DNA of 64,000 bases from assembly GCA_016110215.1 (NCBI GenBank), contig JADWQD010000010.1, forward strand, positions 868,001 to 932,000, written 5' to 3'. The translations under genes were made by a program, and so were the position numbers. The notes below the pieces were generated by a model. The model searched no databases and had not been told where the DNA came from. It saw nothing but the letters and a program-made list of their open reading frames with translations. Source of the DNA: Capronia americana (taxonomy: Eukaryota > Ascomycota > Eurotiomycetes > Chaetothyriales > Herpotrichiellaceae). Shown piece by piece: positions 11,756 through 24,056 of this stretch; position 1 is the stretch's first letter; the number at the start of each line of letters is the position of its first letter.

Positions 11756-13328
11756 TTTCGTTATGGATAAGCGAGAGGGATTCTGGGTGTTTGTTTGCTT
11801 GGTAGTGAGAGCGAGCAGAGATCGCTAGGAGTGACTGTTTGTGGAGCTTTCAAAACACAACTCGACTGTGCTTGGATCTGGATCTGTGAGTATGTCCATC
11901 TTGGGCTTCTGAGAGCGAGGTCAGCGCTTTAATACTTCCTCGAGACTGGGTGATTCCATCCAACATGTCACGGCACATCATGCATTTCGAGGGCGAGCAA
12001 CGTCAATACGCAAGCAAGCTTCCGCGCGAGCCGGAGTGTGCATGTCGCTCATTCGCGTCTGGTTCTAGCATGTCGTGCGATTGAACGATGGTGGTGGTAG
12101 ACAGTCGATTGCCGAATGCCGTATGTTGTTACAGAATAGGCAGATTGATAAGCCACAACACAATGCGCAGGGAATAGTTTTTCACGATGATGACATAGCG
12201 AAACGCACAGAATGGGACCTTGCAAGTACAATGCCCCTTTGCAGGCGACGGCGCGTGGCAGACAAGAGCAGAGGGCCGTGTTTTCCGAATTACGAGCCAG
12301 GAACTGGCAATGAAAGATATTCACTTCGAGTCGCGTTGTTGAGAGATGCGAGGCCGTGATTCTCCCGCGAGCTCTACAAGCTGGAACGTCAAATCACAGC
12401 GGCGGAACAAACCCCAAGCCCGGCTCAAACTTTGGGCCAAACAAGCACACGGCTTTTTCACATGGCGCATCGATCATCCGTACCTGATCCACCCCAACAG
12501 AATCATTGGGAAAAGAGCTGGAGGTGTCCGATCAACCTACACCTCAGACAAAGCATTATATCAGCCTCGTCGCCCACATGCTCCCGGCCACGTAAGTGCG
12601 AGCGAACTTCTTGGAAGTGCTGATTCGGTCCCCTGCCAGGAATGAGCGAAGCGAGCAATGAGCGTCGGCACAAGTATTGCCCGTTTCGGGTTTGACCCCT
12701 CGGTGCGCTGGATCTTGCTATCCCATTTGCTGCATGATGTTAGTGTTTTGTCAGTCTCCCTATTCTGAAGACGACCAAGCTCGTGTCTGTCTGTCCGAGC
12801 TGAGGGAGAAAGCGATCGCATTTGCAGGTCTACCCAATGACTTGGAATGTTCTCGCACAAGGATGCAGGTGTGGCCCGCATGCGAGTGCTGGCTGCACAA
12901 GGAGACATTCCCCGAGGAGCCACATCAGGGACAATCTACTCCATACTCCAATCCTCGATTCTCCTTATCCATACTCCGTACCATCCTCTGCATCCGAGCA
13001 GCCGGTGCGTCGCGCCTAGCTCAAGAAGCCACGCCCGTAAGATCGAGCGGAGATGCCCAAAGTTGCGACCAGGGAAAGGGTTTGCAATGATATTACGTAT
13101 TACTGTATTGGGAGATACAGCCACCTGGGCAAGAAAGATATGGTGTCGTGTTGGCTTGCCATCAACCCCATTGACTATCGTTCCGATACTTCAGTCTCTG
13201 GCGACCCTGCAAGGAGCGGAAACAGCAGTCAAGCCTTCCCATTCCTGTAAGAGTATGCCCCACTAAAAGGATACCGTTGTTTCCATCTTGAACTCTGGTG
13301 CGTAACTGCTTGTGCTTCTCTCCGTGAT
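11756..13328. other. Intergenic region upstream of the GMC gene
   Basis: About 1.6 kb with no supportable gene. Short frames on both strands lack family motifs or splice logic. It holds the GMC promoter and the 3' flank of the RRM gene. Confidence 0.5.
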
Positions 13329-14468
13329 TTAAGCCGCAGCGACCTCCTCGGTGGTACCATTGGTCCCATTCTCCGTGGTCTCAGCACCGTCTTCCTTTCC
13401 TGGGCTGTCGATGGCGACCTTGACAGCGATTTCACGGCCCTCGATTTGTTTACCGTTCATCTCTTCCACGGCCTTCTGCTGCAACTCCTCCGATGCAAGG
13501 GTGACAAAGCCGAAGCCGCGACCCTTGCGAGGTTCATTGCGGGCAGCAAGTTTCTTGACCATGAAGCGTGGGATGGGGCGCAGAGCGATCTTGGCAGAGC
13601 TGGGCTGGTAGGCAGCGAAAAGTTCCTTGAGCTGCACGGGCTGTTAGCATGAATCCCGGGAATCTCGTCATGGCACTGTACCTTCTCCTCGCTAAGATCG
13701 TAAGGCAGATTGGCAACCATGACCTTGGTGGTAGATGGGATGCCGTCCTCGGGAGGTCCGCGTTGCTTGGGAGGACGGGGAGTGCGAGACTTTGCATCCG
13801 AAGCAGGAGCGGCCTTGTTTGCGTCGGCAGTGACGTCGGTCAAGGGCAGGGGGTTCTCTGCAAAGTCAGTGGTCTCCTGAGCGCCACCCTCCTGCAATCT
13901 AGTCAGTCATCTGAACACCGGGCTCTGATCGGTGATGTAACACACGGTGGTGCTTCTTGCGCCTCCACGACCGCGACCACCTCGGCCACGTCCACGGCCA
14001 CGACCGCGTCCGGAGGCTCTCTTCTCAGCACTCTCGGCGCCTTCGCCCGCGCCCTCAGTACCAGAACCGTGCTCTGGCTTGCGTGCAAGCTGGACCGAGA
14101 CTTTGCGCTCGAGGATCTCCTGACCAGACAGATTGGAGATGGCCTTTTCCGCCTCTTCAGCTGTCTTCAGATCGACGAAGGCATAGCCCACGGGACGGTT
14201 GGTGCGAGGGTTGACAGGAATCGAGGTCGACTCGCTATGCAATAATGTCAGATCGATCGATGCAAGATTATAAGATGGCCACATACACGTCGTAACCGGA
14301 GAAGAACTGCTTGAGTTCCGCCTCAGTGGTCGCATAAGCGAGATTCCCAATGTAGAGACGACGGCCCTCGGCAGCAGAAGCAAGAACGCCCTCGTTGTTG
14401 GCGGCCGAGGTGTCCTCGACACTGGCGTTCTTGAGATTCTCGGCGAGGTTGTCCACGGCAGAAGACAT
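13329..14468 (-). CDS. Two-RRM RNA-binding protein with central RGG-type tract
   Basis: Four exons: 14468-14287, 14234-13946, 13891-13682, 13640-13329, giving 330 residues. RRM1 (about residues 35-115) has RNP2 RLYIGNLAY and the RNP1-like PVGYAFVDL. A glycine/arginine tract (GRGRGRGRGRGGRGRGG, about 137-155) follows. RRM2 (about 200-300) has RNP2 KVMVANLPYDL and RNP1 KGRGFGFVTL. The acidic, Thr/Glu-rich tail ends in EEVAAA. The layout is that of abundant fungal RNP proteins that bind mRNA and shuttle between nucleus and cytoplasm. RNA target and process are not evident. The start at MSSAVDNL is chosen over non-ATG upstream frame. The introns interrupt both RRMs. Confidence 0.9.
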
Positions 14469-15850
14469 TGTGGCTGAGGCACAAGTTTGTTGTTGACTCA
14501 AAAGTGACGGGATGGGACTTGTGAAGGGGAACTTGACTCAGGTACCTAGAGGCTGCCTTGGGAATCAATTGACGGAGGGGTGGAAAGGGTAGCTTGGTGC
14601 CCTAGATTCAGAGATGGTTCAAAGAAGAGCTCGGGTTGTGATCAGTTGATGGATGAACTTGGTTGATGGAGGAAGAAACAAAGCAGAAACGAAATGAAGG
14701 GGCCTTTTTGAAAAATAATTCTTAGCCGCAGTTGCGGTGGGCTCGGTTTAGTGACGGGGAAGTAACGAATCGGTAATCACAAATATGCGGCCGCGAGCCC
14801 GATCGAGGCAAGCGCAAGTGACGCTAACGGACATTAACAGCGTGGCACTTGCTAGAAGAATAGTTGGGGCAAATAATTTGGAGGCAAACACGAGTGGTTA
14901 ACCAGGCCAAAGCGTGAAGGCGAGCATGCGCATGTCCAAAGTGATGCCTTCCCCAGTGAAGCTAGCCTGGAGCCTGCATTGTTCCTTCTCCACTGATCGA
15001 ACATTGCTTGCATGGCCATTTCCGTACCTGCAGTTGGAAGCCCCTTTTCTTTGATCCGAGTACAAGGCCATTGGGTCCGTCTGCCTCACACGGATTCACC
15101 AATCAGTATATGAAGCGAAGCAGCACAATTGCCTTCCTGTGAATATGTTGGTGTTCAAATCGTGCTCATCGCTGACTGTTACCGTCGAATGGCACGACTT
15201 GGTTTGCCCTTCACAGTCACCCAACCAGCTCTTCCCGTGCGATGACGCATTGCACACTGCGCAGCATAACCCTTCCTTGCCCCATGTATAACTCTTTCGT
15301 GAGCGATAAGCACTTGAGTTCGGCGTCGCGGAAAGGCTCTTGATGTCGACAATTAGATTGGAAACAAGGAAACGATTAGATATCATGGCAAAGCCCTGTG
15401 CGTTCAGCCTTATGGAGTATGCAACTCGGCCAGAATGGCTTGAAACTGCGCCACCACCATTGCTCGCTCACCTCGCTCTCGGCTCTCAGCCCCAGGACTT
15501 TCGCGTCTCAGTGTCCCACTGCCCGTGTCTTCGATTTCGTATTCCTGCCCTCAGCTCATGCCTTGCCTTTAATTCCCAACTTGCATCCATTCTTGTTATT
15601 GTCTGTACAGTATTGTTCTTTTTCTTCACCATCCTTCGGCGAGTCGTTCCTTCCGTGAAGCGTGCCATCATTAGTCCTACGAAAACAAACTGTCTGCCGC
15701 CCGTTTCTCAACCGGGCTCTCCAAAGTGACACAGGCAAGGCAACGCGATTGCAACACCAGGCCAGCCTCTCTGCGCCTTGCTGTATATTCCGCCTGAACC
15801 CCGTCCTCTCTTCTCTTCAGCCGACCACATAATTCCACGCTGCAATCAAC
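14469..15850. other. Divergent promoter region, RRM gene / MARVEL gene
   Basis: About 1.4 kb between divergent starts. The last 400 bases before 15850 are pyrimidine-rich (CT tracts), as in many fungal leaders. No gene recognised. Confidence 0.5.
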
Positions 15851-16764
15851 ATGAGGCTCCAGCTGGATCATTTTGGAAAGATCAAACACTTGATACACTT
15901 TGGCCAGGCGGGCATTCTTTTCCTCTGCTGGGTTCTCACAATCGCCTTGTTAACAAGACCTGGCTCCACCGATGGACGGGTGGGCTGGTACTTCGCCCTC
16001 GTACGTGGTTTTGTGTCCGTTCACTCAATGCAGTCCACTAACACAAGTCTCCCACTCAGTGTTGGCTCACGATACCCATCCTAATTTACCTTGTAATGGT
16101 CCCGATGTGGTCCCGCGCCCGCCGCTTTGCCAATGTCTACGCCTTCGCCTCGCTCGACTCCTTCTCCGTGATCCTGTGGCTATCAGCGTGGGCAGCCGTG
16201 GCGAGCTACGTCTCCTCCGGTAAAGGCAAAGGAGATAAGGAGGGCAAATCAGGCTGCGATAACTTCAAATACGGCAGCCCGGGCCGTTGCAAGCTGTCCG
16301 AGGCAATCATTGTGTTCGGGGTCCTGGAGATGCTCCTCTTTGTTGCAACGGCATTCATCTCTTTTCGAGCGGTCATGACATTCAAGAGAACGGGGATGAT
16401 GCCTGAGAACCTGCCGGTCGGCGGCTCGGACATGAGTGGAAAGAACGACTTCTCTGCTCAAACCCAAGATGATTTTTCGAGTAACATGCGGAACGACGAC
16501 GACGACTTGGATGATCAGCCCGGCGGTGGTGGCAGGCAGGCATATGCATACCAGAAACCGAGCCTGGAGGACGCCTATGTACCGGTTGGGCAGAACGATT
16601 ACGACAATGACATTGCCCATCTCCCTGCCCAGACGCCTACAAGCCCGCTGAACCACAATGGACTGGGCATCCATGATTACGACACGAGTTACAATTCAGG
16701 AGCGTATGCCGGCGGTGCTTCGCAGCTTCAACAACCGTTAGCGATGCCGGAACCGGCGCGATAA
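15851..16764 (+). CDS. MARVEL-domain-like four-helix membrane protein
   Basis: Two exons, 15851-16000 and 16060-16764, giving 284 residues. The first 170 residues hold four hydrophobic segments: around GQAGILFLCWVLTIALL, CWLTIPILIYLVMVPMW, LDSFSVILWLSAWAAVASYV and AIIVFGVLEMLLFVATAFISF. They have the spacing of a MARVEL module (membrane apposition / cortical domain proteins). A Cys pair lies in the second extracytoplasmic loop. The C-terminal third is hydrophilic and acidic (a run of Asp near 215), Gln/Pro/Tyr-rich and probably cytosolic. Fungal members are small plasma-membrane proteins related to the Nce102/MARVEL superfamily. The particular role is unknown. Confidence 0.85.
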
Positions 16765-17870
16765 CGAGTCTCTTTGTACCATAGTACTGTTTGTGAATCC
16801 GTCCCTCAGCGAAAAGATACCTCATGTTGTTTGAATAGAAAGGACACGTTTGTCGATATACACTTTGCTGCACCTCCGTCATAATCACTCAAACAGTTCC
16901 AGGGTGTCCTCGTTTTGATTGAGTGCTTGTCCCTATGATATCCAAACAAACAACAGAGACACCAGGGTATAGAAAATAGCCCTCGAGTTGCGCACGGCCA
17001 TCTTCCACTCCAGACCAGAGGTCTTTTCGATACGCGCTTACTCAGTGACCTGGACGAAGATGAGAGCCCTGGGAGTGAGCTCGTGAGATGGCCGGGGTGC
17101 TGAGGAGAGTGCTTCTGAAGGGGCAGAAAAGAGCAGGCAAAAAAACAGATTGCGTTCATTGACATCGAGTTTCCAAATGCTTGCATTTTGTGCTATTGTT
17201 CTCCTTCTCATCTCCGACTTCGATCTCATTCCAGCTTTCGCGAAACAGGAATCACAAATCTAATCGATGTCGTTTTCATTTCTTCTCCAGCCCGGAGACT
17301 CGGAAGCGACAATAAGCATCCATATTCAGTCACATGCCAGCCATCCCGTGTATGTGCACACCAAAGAATCATGTTTCAAATGCAGGCCTTCGCCGGCACT
17401 TTCATCCCGACCAACATTTCTTGCTGTTATCCTTGTCCTGGTCTTAGCGAGACGTGGACGACCAAGGGCGGAATTTCCAATTTCGACCTCCCCAAATGCT
17501 CCCGCTGGCTTAGACCATGGTCGTTCAGACCGCTCAGCCTCGTCCTGGCTCGCGCCGTAACGCCTGTACAGGTCCTTGCGGACATACCCATTCCATACTG
17601 TTCGTAGCCAAGATAAATAACAAGTCACAAAAGTTGCCTGAGCCGGCTTCAATCCTGTCCTGCAGTTATGCAGTTGGATCGATCGGAGGCGGCTTTGCAT
17701 CGCGCAAGCTCACTGGCGTCCGGCTCCCGCGTTGCCGCTCCAGACCAGCCAGGAAATCATGTGCACAGAAGAGAAAATAACAAATGTCGTGAAAGCCAGT
17801 CATTAGGGTATTGTCGAGTTCATACCCACAATCTCTTCAAAAATCAGTCCAAACCTTCCTCGTGACCTGC
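16765..17870. other. Convergent 3' intergenic region, MARVEL gene / sho1
   Basis: About 1.1 kb between convergent stops. No convincing coding frame, RNA or repeat seen. Confidence 0.5.
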
Positions 17871-18944
17871 TCATAACAGGATCAGATAATTGCTTGGCGC
17901 AATGCCCGTTTCACCGTTTTCTTTCTTGGCCTGCCACCACCTGCCGCTTACATCAGACACTTCGAGCACCTCGTGTTTGCTGAAGCTGATCTCGTTCGCA
18001 TCATCGGGATTGGCCTCGTAGCTGTAAATGGCTTTGGCGCGGTAGGGGTATTCGGTGGGTGGGGCGACTTCCGGTGCTGGTGCGGGTGTGCTGCTCGTGT
18101 TTGGAATGGGCTGTGAGGAGGCCCGACCCGCCGCTCCTGCAGGTCCGCCAGGGTAGCCTGAAACAGGAGAGGATGTCTCAAAGCCGTTCAGCTGGGCAGA
18201 GGTGTACATCTGAGGCGGTTGAGTAGAAGCTGTGGTCTGTGGGCGATCATAAACATTGGTCATATTCTGCGGCGCACCACGGAATGACTGGCGCGCTTCT
18301 TTGTGCAGGGCGAACTGGTCGATGAATTCGCGATGGGCCGCTGCAGGAGTGGAGCCGAAATAAAAGATCCAAACAATCTACATAGGTCAGCCTGAGCGAG
18401 GTCGGTTTGGTGCTAGCTTCACATACCGCAACCATAGAGAGCAAGATGTGGCCAGCGGCGGCCGCCTCCATGGCACCTTGTGGTTGATAAACAAGCGAGT
18501 TGACTGCAGACGTTGTCATAACCAGACCAGCAGCGAGGTATCCAACAATCTATCCACGTTAGCGGGAAATCATTTGGGGTCTGTGAGACTGCGTACCGCA
18601 ATGCTGTAGGTCTGAGTTGAGTTGGTTGCAAAAACAATGGTGATGCCGATAATGCAGCAGAGCATGTAGGCGACGGTCCACCAGGCATACTTGGGAAAGG
18701 GATCTTGGATATCGGCAATAATCGAGGATACAAATGCAATCAACCAAGCCAGCTGTTATCCCTTTGTTAGTCGGCTCGTCCGATGTACTCGAGGCTGGAG
18801 TGCCCTTACCAGTGCGATTGAGATTGTAGCCAACGCGAATGGGTCTCCAACAATGTAGCCGAAGTCAACTCGACCTCCTCTTCGTGCTTCCAGCATATTG
18901 TTCTTCTTCAACGAGGGTGAGTGAAGTGATCCGTATGAGGGCAT
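17871..18944 (-). CDS. sho1: High-osmolarity signalling protein Sho1
   Basis: Four exons: 18944-18810, 18752-18597, 18549-18427, 18377-17871, giving 306 residues. The layout is diagnostic. A short cytosolic N terminus is followed by four transmembrane helices (about 30-50, 65-85, 97-117, 125-140), then a Gly/Pro/Ser-rich linker. A C-terminal SH3 domain (about 248-306) has AKAIYSYEA, the acidic RT loop, GRWWQAK and GIAPSNYLILL. In fungi Sho1 is the plasma-membrane sensor/adaptor of one branch of the HOG MAPK pathway. Its SH3 binds the proline motif of Pbs2-type MAPKKs, and it also contributes to filamentation and pathogenic development. Introns fall between or near the TM helices, as is usual in Pezizomycotina. 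Confidence 0.96.
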
Positions 18945-20737
18945 GAAGGGTCAAATAAAGGCTTTGAGGTTCTTTGTTGCGGCGTTTCTTGGGACACGAC
19001 TGGCTCAACGTCGATTGAGCAGTTGAGTCAAGGGATTATGAGGCCGTAGAGTTTCGAGGCTGGCAGTTTGTGACGACGTCGAAGTCCAGTCGCAGGCTGG
19101 GAAGGAGTTGATCCGGGCGCAGATGGCTCTAAACTTGAGGGCCGTGCGCGTGGCGTGAATGTGATCTCGTCGGATCGTTCTTCTGTTATGGCGTGTGCCG
19201 GATGGAGGGCCGATCGAAGGCCAGACGAGGCAAACAACACACTTGCCGATCAATCGACAGGCTGTAGGAGGCGAATATCTTGTCACTGGCGGCTAAGAAA
19301 AGGAACAGAAGGTGGCCAACGATTGGAGAATGACGACAGTCCGTGAAAGAGCAGCTTTAATGATCGACAAAGAATGAAATAATCTGAGGTAAAGGGTGCC
19401 TAGGGGAGCAAGTGTCGGATGATTGTAAATTGTTGCCTGAACGAGTGTCTGTCGAGAGTTGGACTGGTGGTGGTTGAAAGGAAGGTCGCTGGTGCTGGGG
19501 GAGCGAGGAATCGACTTCAGGAGGGAGGAAAGACTGGAGTTGGTGCACGCCCCAACGCAAGGGGAATGCCTGCGGGAAGCCGCCTAGGGGAGCCTGTGCC
19601 TTTCGGGTAAGACACAAGCCTTCAGGGAGCCTTGCAACTGCAACACGTTTCACCTGGGTCTTGTGGGCTGGTCCCCGCCCTTGCTGATCGAACCAAATTC
19701 AGTCTTTTCCTGCGTCTCGAGATTTACAATTTTTCTAAGAACAGCTGGGTTCGGGGTGAAGTCGCTGATTGAGTGCTGCTGTCTCTGCTGCTGACTGCCG
19801 CTCATCATCCCTGCTCATCGCGTCCCTGTTGCGCGTCTGGATTTGCTTGACTACTAAGCTGCTAACCAGCGCCTCTTTCTTAGCCTCAACACTTGATCTG
19901 GCCTCCTCGCGCCACGGTTGGCTACTTTGCTTTCTGCGCAAGTCGCACAGGCCACGCGCCCATTGAACACAAGCGCTTTGTGGCACACGCTGTCTAATGA
20001 ATAAGAACCTGACGTGTAGAGAATTGCCCGAATCGAAGCGACATGATCGCACGTTGCTTTCAAGCCCTCTCTCACTATGAATTCCATTTTGTGTGCCCTT
20101 GCGAGCCTCAGAACGATGGCTAGTCTGGCTATGATACCCGGATGCCCTATTTTCCGTCCGTATTTCCTTTGAGATGAAACTGGGGCTGTCCAGCCGGTGC
20201 CTGACCCGCTGGCTGGGGCCCATTGGCTTTTACCCCTGGCAGCCATTGATCCCATTGTTCTCGACCAATCCTAACACCTCCACATCGGGGTTGATCGCAC
20301 AGCCACATGAATCCTCCCTCGATTGCTCTTGGGCCTGGTAAGCGATCCGTCAGCCACACTCAGAAGTGCTTGCATACACAGCACAGTAGTAGTTGCTCTT
20401 CCATCACCATGTCGTCGAGGAACACGCCACCCTGCCCGCGAGGTACGGACTGTGCACTCTTTCTCGTAGCGATATCCTAGCGACCATGGTGCGTCGCCGA
20501 TCATTGGCGGGGACCAAAGAGGCCTGAGGGCCAAGAGATGCATAGGTCAAGCAGCTGCGATTGACCGTCTTCTCGCGTGCAGAGTCTCGAGCAAGGTGTT
20601 GAAGAGTCAGGTGACAATCAGTCGCATGTACTGACTTCGCGCTCTACTCGGATCCAAGTGTTGCCGTGTCAAGATCAAGGAATCTTACCAACAAAGATGG
20701 ATGCTGCGGTGGCTGCCTGTTGCAGGTTTTGTCACTT
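18945..20737. other. Intergenic region upstream of sho1
   Basis: About 1.8 kb. It contains the sho1 promoter and leader and the 3' flank of the RO-10 gene. Frames at 19.7-20.2 kb lack recognisable content. Confidence 0.5.
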
Positions 20738-21457
20738 TCACAGATATCCTTGCTCTTCCTTCGCCCGCCGTTCCCAACGTATGAGATGTCTCTCAACATC
20801 TGCCATGCGTTTCTCCCAGTCTTGCCATACGTCCCCCATCCCTACTACTCCGACCTTGACCCACCATTCCAGGCATCTAGCACTGCGCTCTCGCAGCTCG
20901 CGAGCCTCGTCCTGCAATAGTTGCTCCTCTCGACTTAGCTGCCGAAGCTTGGGCACCAACGATATCAGCTGCGAACTTTCCTCCGCCGGTGGGACTTGCA
21001 GCGTCTGCAAAGAGGACAATCTAGAGGCGGTTTCTGGATATAGGGCAGCATGAGCGAGGACGATTGAAGCGAAGGTGCTCAGTTCTTCCGACCTCCGGGT
21101 GTCGGATGTGGGGACTGTAGGAGCAAATAGATCTGGATACGTTGACGCTGGGGACATAGTCAGAACGGGCACAGAAAGCGATGGCAACCTCCTTTGTCAC
21201 TCACCCAAGCGGTCAACGTCTCGCACTACTGTCCCGGGAGTTCCAGCCAGTTTCTTGAGTTTTGCTAGTCCAACCTCGAGAGTATCCAATCTTGCCCTTA
21301 ACGACTCGCTGGCCGAGCCCGGAGTTGCTGTGGTAGGCGGAATTCCATCGTCGTTACTCGCACCGCTCAACAGAAACTCCAGTCGGTGGAGTCTCGTCTC
21401 GAGGAGGGCAAGAGTGCCCCGAGCGGCAGCTTCGGGATCATTCGTGTGAGTCGTCAT
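20738..21457 (-). CDS. ro-10: Nuclear distribution protein RO-10 (dynactin p24-like)
   Basis: Two exons, 21457-21205 and 21147-20738, giving 220 residues. The N terminus (TLALLETRLHRLEFLLSG, then SLRARLDTLEVGLAKLKKL) and the C-terminal half (LVPKLRQLSREEQLLQDEAREL...) are amphipathic coiled coils. A C-terminal WWVKVGVVGMGDVWQDWEKRM block matches my recollection of the ascomycete RO-10 family, the counterpart of the small p24/DCTN3 subunit of dynactin. It would stabilise the dynactin shoulder and act in dynein-driven nuclear movement along hyphae. The assignment rests on coiled-coil layout, length and this C-terminal block; a database comparison was not possible. Confidence 0.75.
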
Positions 21458-22400
21458 TTGAGTACATCGGAGACGAATAACCACGAGCCCTTCGCCGCGA
21501 GGCCAAACGCGACAAACACAATCGAGAGTGAAGCTTGGCGGGCGCTACTGCTTGGTTTTAGCGCGGCCAGGGACCCAATCATAATTGATTGCTGCTCGGC
21601 GCTCGCATACAGAACAGAACAGAACAGAGACGGCTGCTCTTTTCCTTCTCACGTGTCTCTCAGGCTCGAGGCTCTCCAGAGTCGCATGATGCCAATGCAT
21701 CTTGATCATCGGGAGCATGCAGGCGTTATTTTTGTCTCACTTTGGCCTGGACGGCATCTTCGTATCCCGGCCAAACATTTTCTGGGACAATGTCTTGGTG
21801 GCTGGGAGGGTGACCTTCTCACGCATCCTTGACCCCGCCTCTCTATTTCTTCCACCCATGAGGCGTTCAACCAACACCATGGAGCTCTCGTCAAGCGAAG
21901 TTCGCATGGGCTGGACCTAGTGCCAGTTACGGATGCCACACGCAATTGACTCGTATGCACGCTGCACGCAATTGCATTCAGCTGCACCATCAAGTACCCG
22001 TTCCCGCACAAACCATAGCTGAAGTGATCGTGCGAACAGTCGAGATCAAGCCATTGATCCATTGGCACCCCTCCACTACTCGCTGCAGACCTTCAAGCTC
22101 TACCACCAGCTTCCTGGCTCCCTCAAACTTTAAAGGGACAACCCCTGTTAAGGCTAACCAATTATGAGCTCTCGTCCGCAGAATGCTCGCAAAGCTCCCA
22201 GCCGTCTATATTTCATGTATGGCCAACATTGTGCAGCTGTCCATCAAAGAACCTGTTTCAAGCTTATGCCTGGTTCCTCCAGCCGGTTCTGCCGGTTCCC
22301 GCACATGTCAACTCATTGATCTGTTGTCTTCAAGCAAACGTCTTTGCTCCCAGCTTTCAAACCTCTGTTTAATATTTACTCAAGGCGTACCTTTGATGTA
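21458..22400. other. Divergent promoter region, RO-10 gene / CorA-like gene
   Basis: About 0.9 kb. A short CAGAA-type repeat lies near 21610, and CACGCAATTG occurs twice near 21940-21975. No gene seen. Confidence 0.5.
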
Positions 22401-24056
22401 ATGCCTTCCAGCGACCAGGTCTACGGTTGCAACACCTGCACTATGGCGCCACCAGATCCGACACACTGGACTTACACAGATTATGTATGCTTCTTACGCA
22501 GCCATGGCTTTCACAACCTCGCTGGATTGGACGAATTTCTGCAGTGGGGTCTCGATGCCAGCCGGATGGCATCACCACAACTGCCTCAGCGAGCAGCAGC
22601 GATCCTCCTTGAGTTTGGCATATCCAGCTTCAGAACATCAGACCTTACAGACACTTCAAAGCTGAGGGTGTTACTTAAAGAATGGACGCGGAGATCGCCG
22701 GAAACGCCGCCCACGTCGGCAGGATCAGGCTCAGGACGAGGTGCCCAAGGACGGATTATCATGGTCAACAATGTCAATCCTGAGATGGTTGATACGCTCG
22801 GCAGTCTTCTCAACATCGAGCCGGCATTTTTCGCCTCGCACATCAGTGACACTGCCACTGGCGGCGCCGGGGACGGCCACACAGGATCGCCACTAGCATC
22901 ACAAAACATGCGGCACCAGAAAAACTTCTTCAGTATCGAATATCCCTGTGTATTCACGACGACAAACTGCGGCAAGGACGTCGACATTGAAAAGCTCTAC
23001 TGCAAAGGAAACTATCGGAGGCGGGTGGAAGTATGCTCAAGACACGGGAGACAGAAAGTCGCGGTTGCCCGTCGGAAGATCTCATTTTATATGAAGAAGA
23101 CTCTCGACCCCTGGCTCTGCGTAGTCCTCGTCGACCCGCCAATCTCCTTCTTCACCCTAGGAGCCGACTCATACGGTACCTACGCTCCCAGCCAACGTCT
23201 CGAAGTAACGGGCTTTCAAGGCGGCTATCTCGACTTCTTAGCACAAAAGCCACCCTCAAACCGATCCGACCACGACTACCGTGCGTGCGGAACCAAGCGA
23301 ATGTGCCCCAACCCCTTCGACGACCTCTGTCGCCACTGGCAAATCCTGGCTCGAGACGGCCTCCTCAACCCAGCGGAAGGAAACGTTCTCAAAATCATGC
23401 GGCCCGCCTTTCAAATCGCCGCCAGCGAATGCACAAATTTCTTCGAGTATATCCGCTCGACGCTCGAATCGCAAGTTGTATCCACGTCCCTGACAGCGGA
23501 TCCCACAAAGACGAAAAGAACGCTCGACAAAGTCATCCTCCTCGACTCCATGCTCTCCCGCTACAAACCCATCCTCACACGCATAAAGTCCTACTTATCC
23601 TCCGATCCCGAACTGAACGAAGATTACCGATCATTGCTGATCGATCTCCACCACTACCGCGCCGAGTGCGACTCGCAGATGCAGCACATCCTTGCCGTCA
23701 GCCAAGTCCAAGATACCACATCTCTCGCGTCCATCAATGCAGAATCCGCCCGCCAAGCAGATTACTCCCGCATCCTGACCATTACGGCACTGATATACGC
23801 ACCTTTTGCACTCGCCTGCGCAATTTTTTCGTTACCACACGATTTCGCTCCCGCGGCACACTACTTTTACGGCTTCCTACCCGCGACGGCCGGAGTAGCG
23901 ATTTTGTTTCTGTTTCTCGTGTTGCCGGAGGCGAGGGATCCGCTGCCGAGCATTAAGGCCGCTTTATGTGGCAAGTTGAGCCGGAAGAAGTTGCTTGCGA
24001 AGCCCAAGGGGTCGAGGACGGGAGGGGACAGTGAAAAGTATATTGAGGAGGTGTGA
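22401..24056 (+). CDS. CorA-like membrane protein of the fungal type
   Basis: Intronless, 551 residues from ATG 22401; ATG 22443 (MAPPDPTHW) is an alternative start. A large soluble N-terminal part carries conserved-looking blocks (WTYTDYVCFLRSHGF, KISFYMKKTLDPWLCVVLVDPP). Then come helical segments typical of the CorA stalk (LDKVILLDSMLSRYKPILTRIKSY) and two C-terminal transmembrane helices (ILTITALIYAPFALACAIFSL and YGFLPATAGVAILFLFLVL). This is the plan of the CorA/ZIP-zinc superfamily seen in many fungal proteins. The Gly-Met-Asn motif that forms the magnesium selectivity filter is not present between the two helices, so Mg2+ transport should not be assumed. Function unknown. Confidence 0.8.
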   Translation: MPSSDQVYGCNTCTMAPPDPTHWTYTDYVCFLRSHGFHNLAGLDEFLQWGLDASRMASPQLPQRAAAILLEFGISSFRTSDLTDTSKLRVLLKEWTRRSPETPPTSAGSGSGRGAQGRIIMVNNVNPEMVDTLGSLLNIEPAFFASHISDTATGGAGDGHTGSPLASQNMRHQKNFFSIEYPCVFTTTNCGKDVDIEKLYCKGNYRRRVEVCSRHGRQKVAVARRKISFYMKKTLDPWLCVVLVDPPISFFTLGADSYGTYAPSQRLEVTGFQGGYLDFLAQKPPSNRSDHDYRACGTKRMCPNPFDDLCRHWQILARDGLLNPAEGNVLKIMRPAFQIAASECTNFFEYIRSTLESQVVSTSLTADPTKTKRTLDKVILLDSMLSRYKPILTRIKSYLSSDPELNEDYRSLLIDLHHYRAECDSQMQHILAVSQVQDTTSLASINAESARQADYSRILTITALIYAPFALACAIFSLPHDFAPAAHYFYGFLPATAGVAILFLFLVLPEARDPLPSIKAALCGKLSRKKLLAKPKGSRTGGDSEKYIEEV

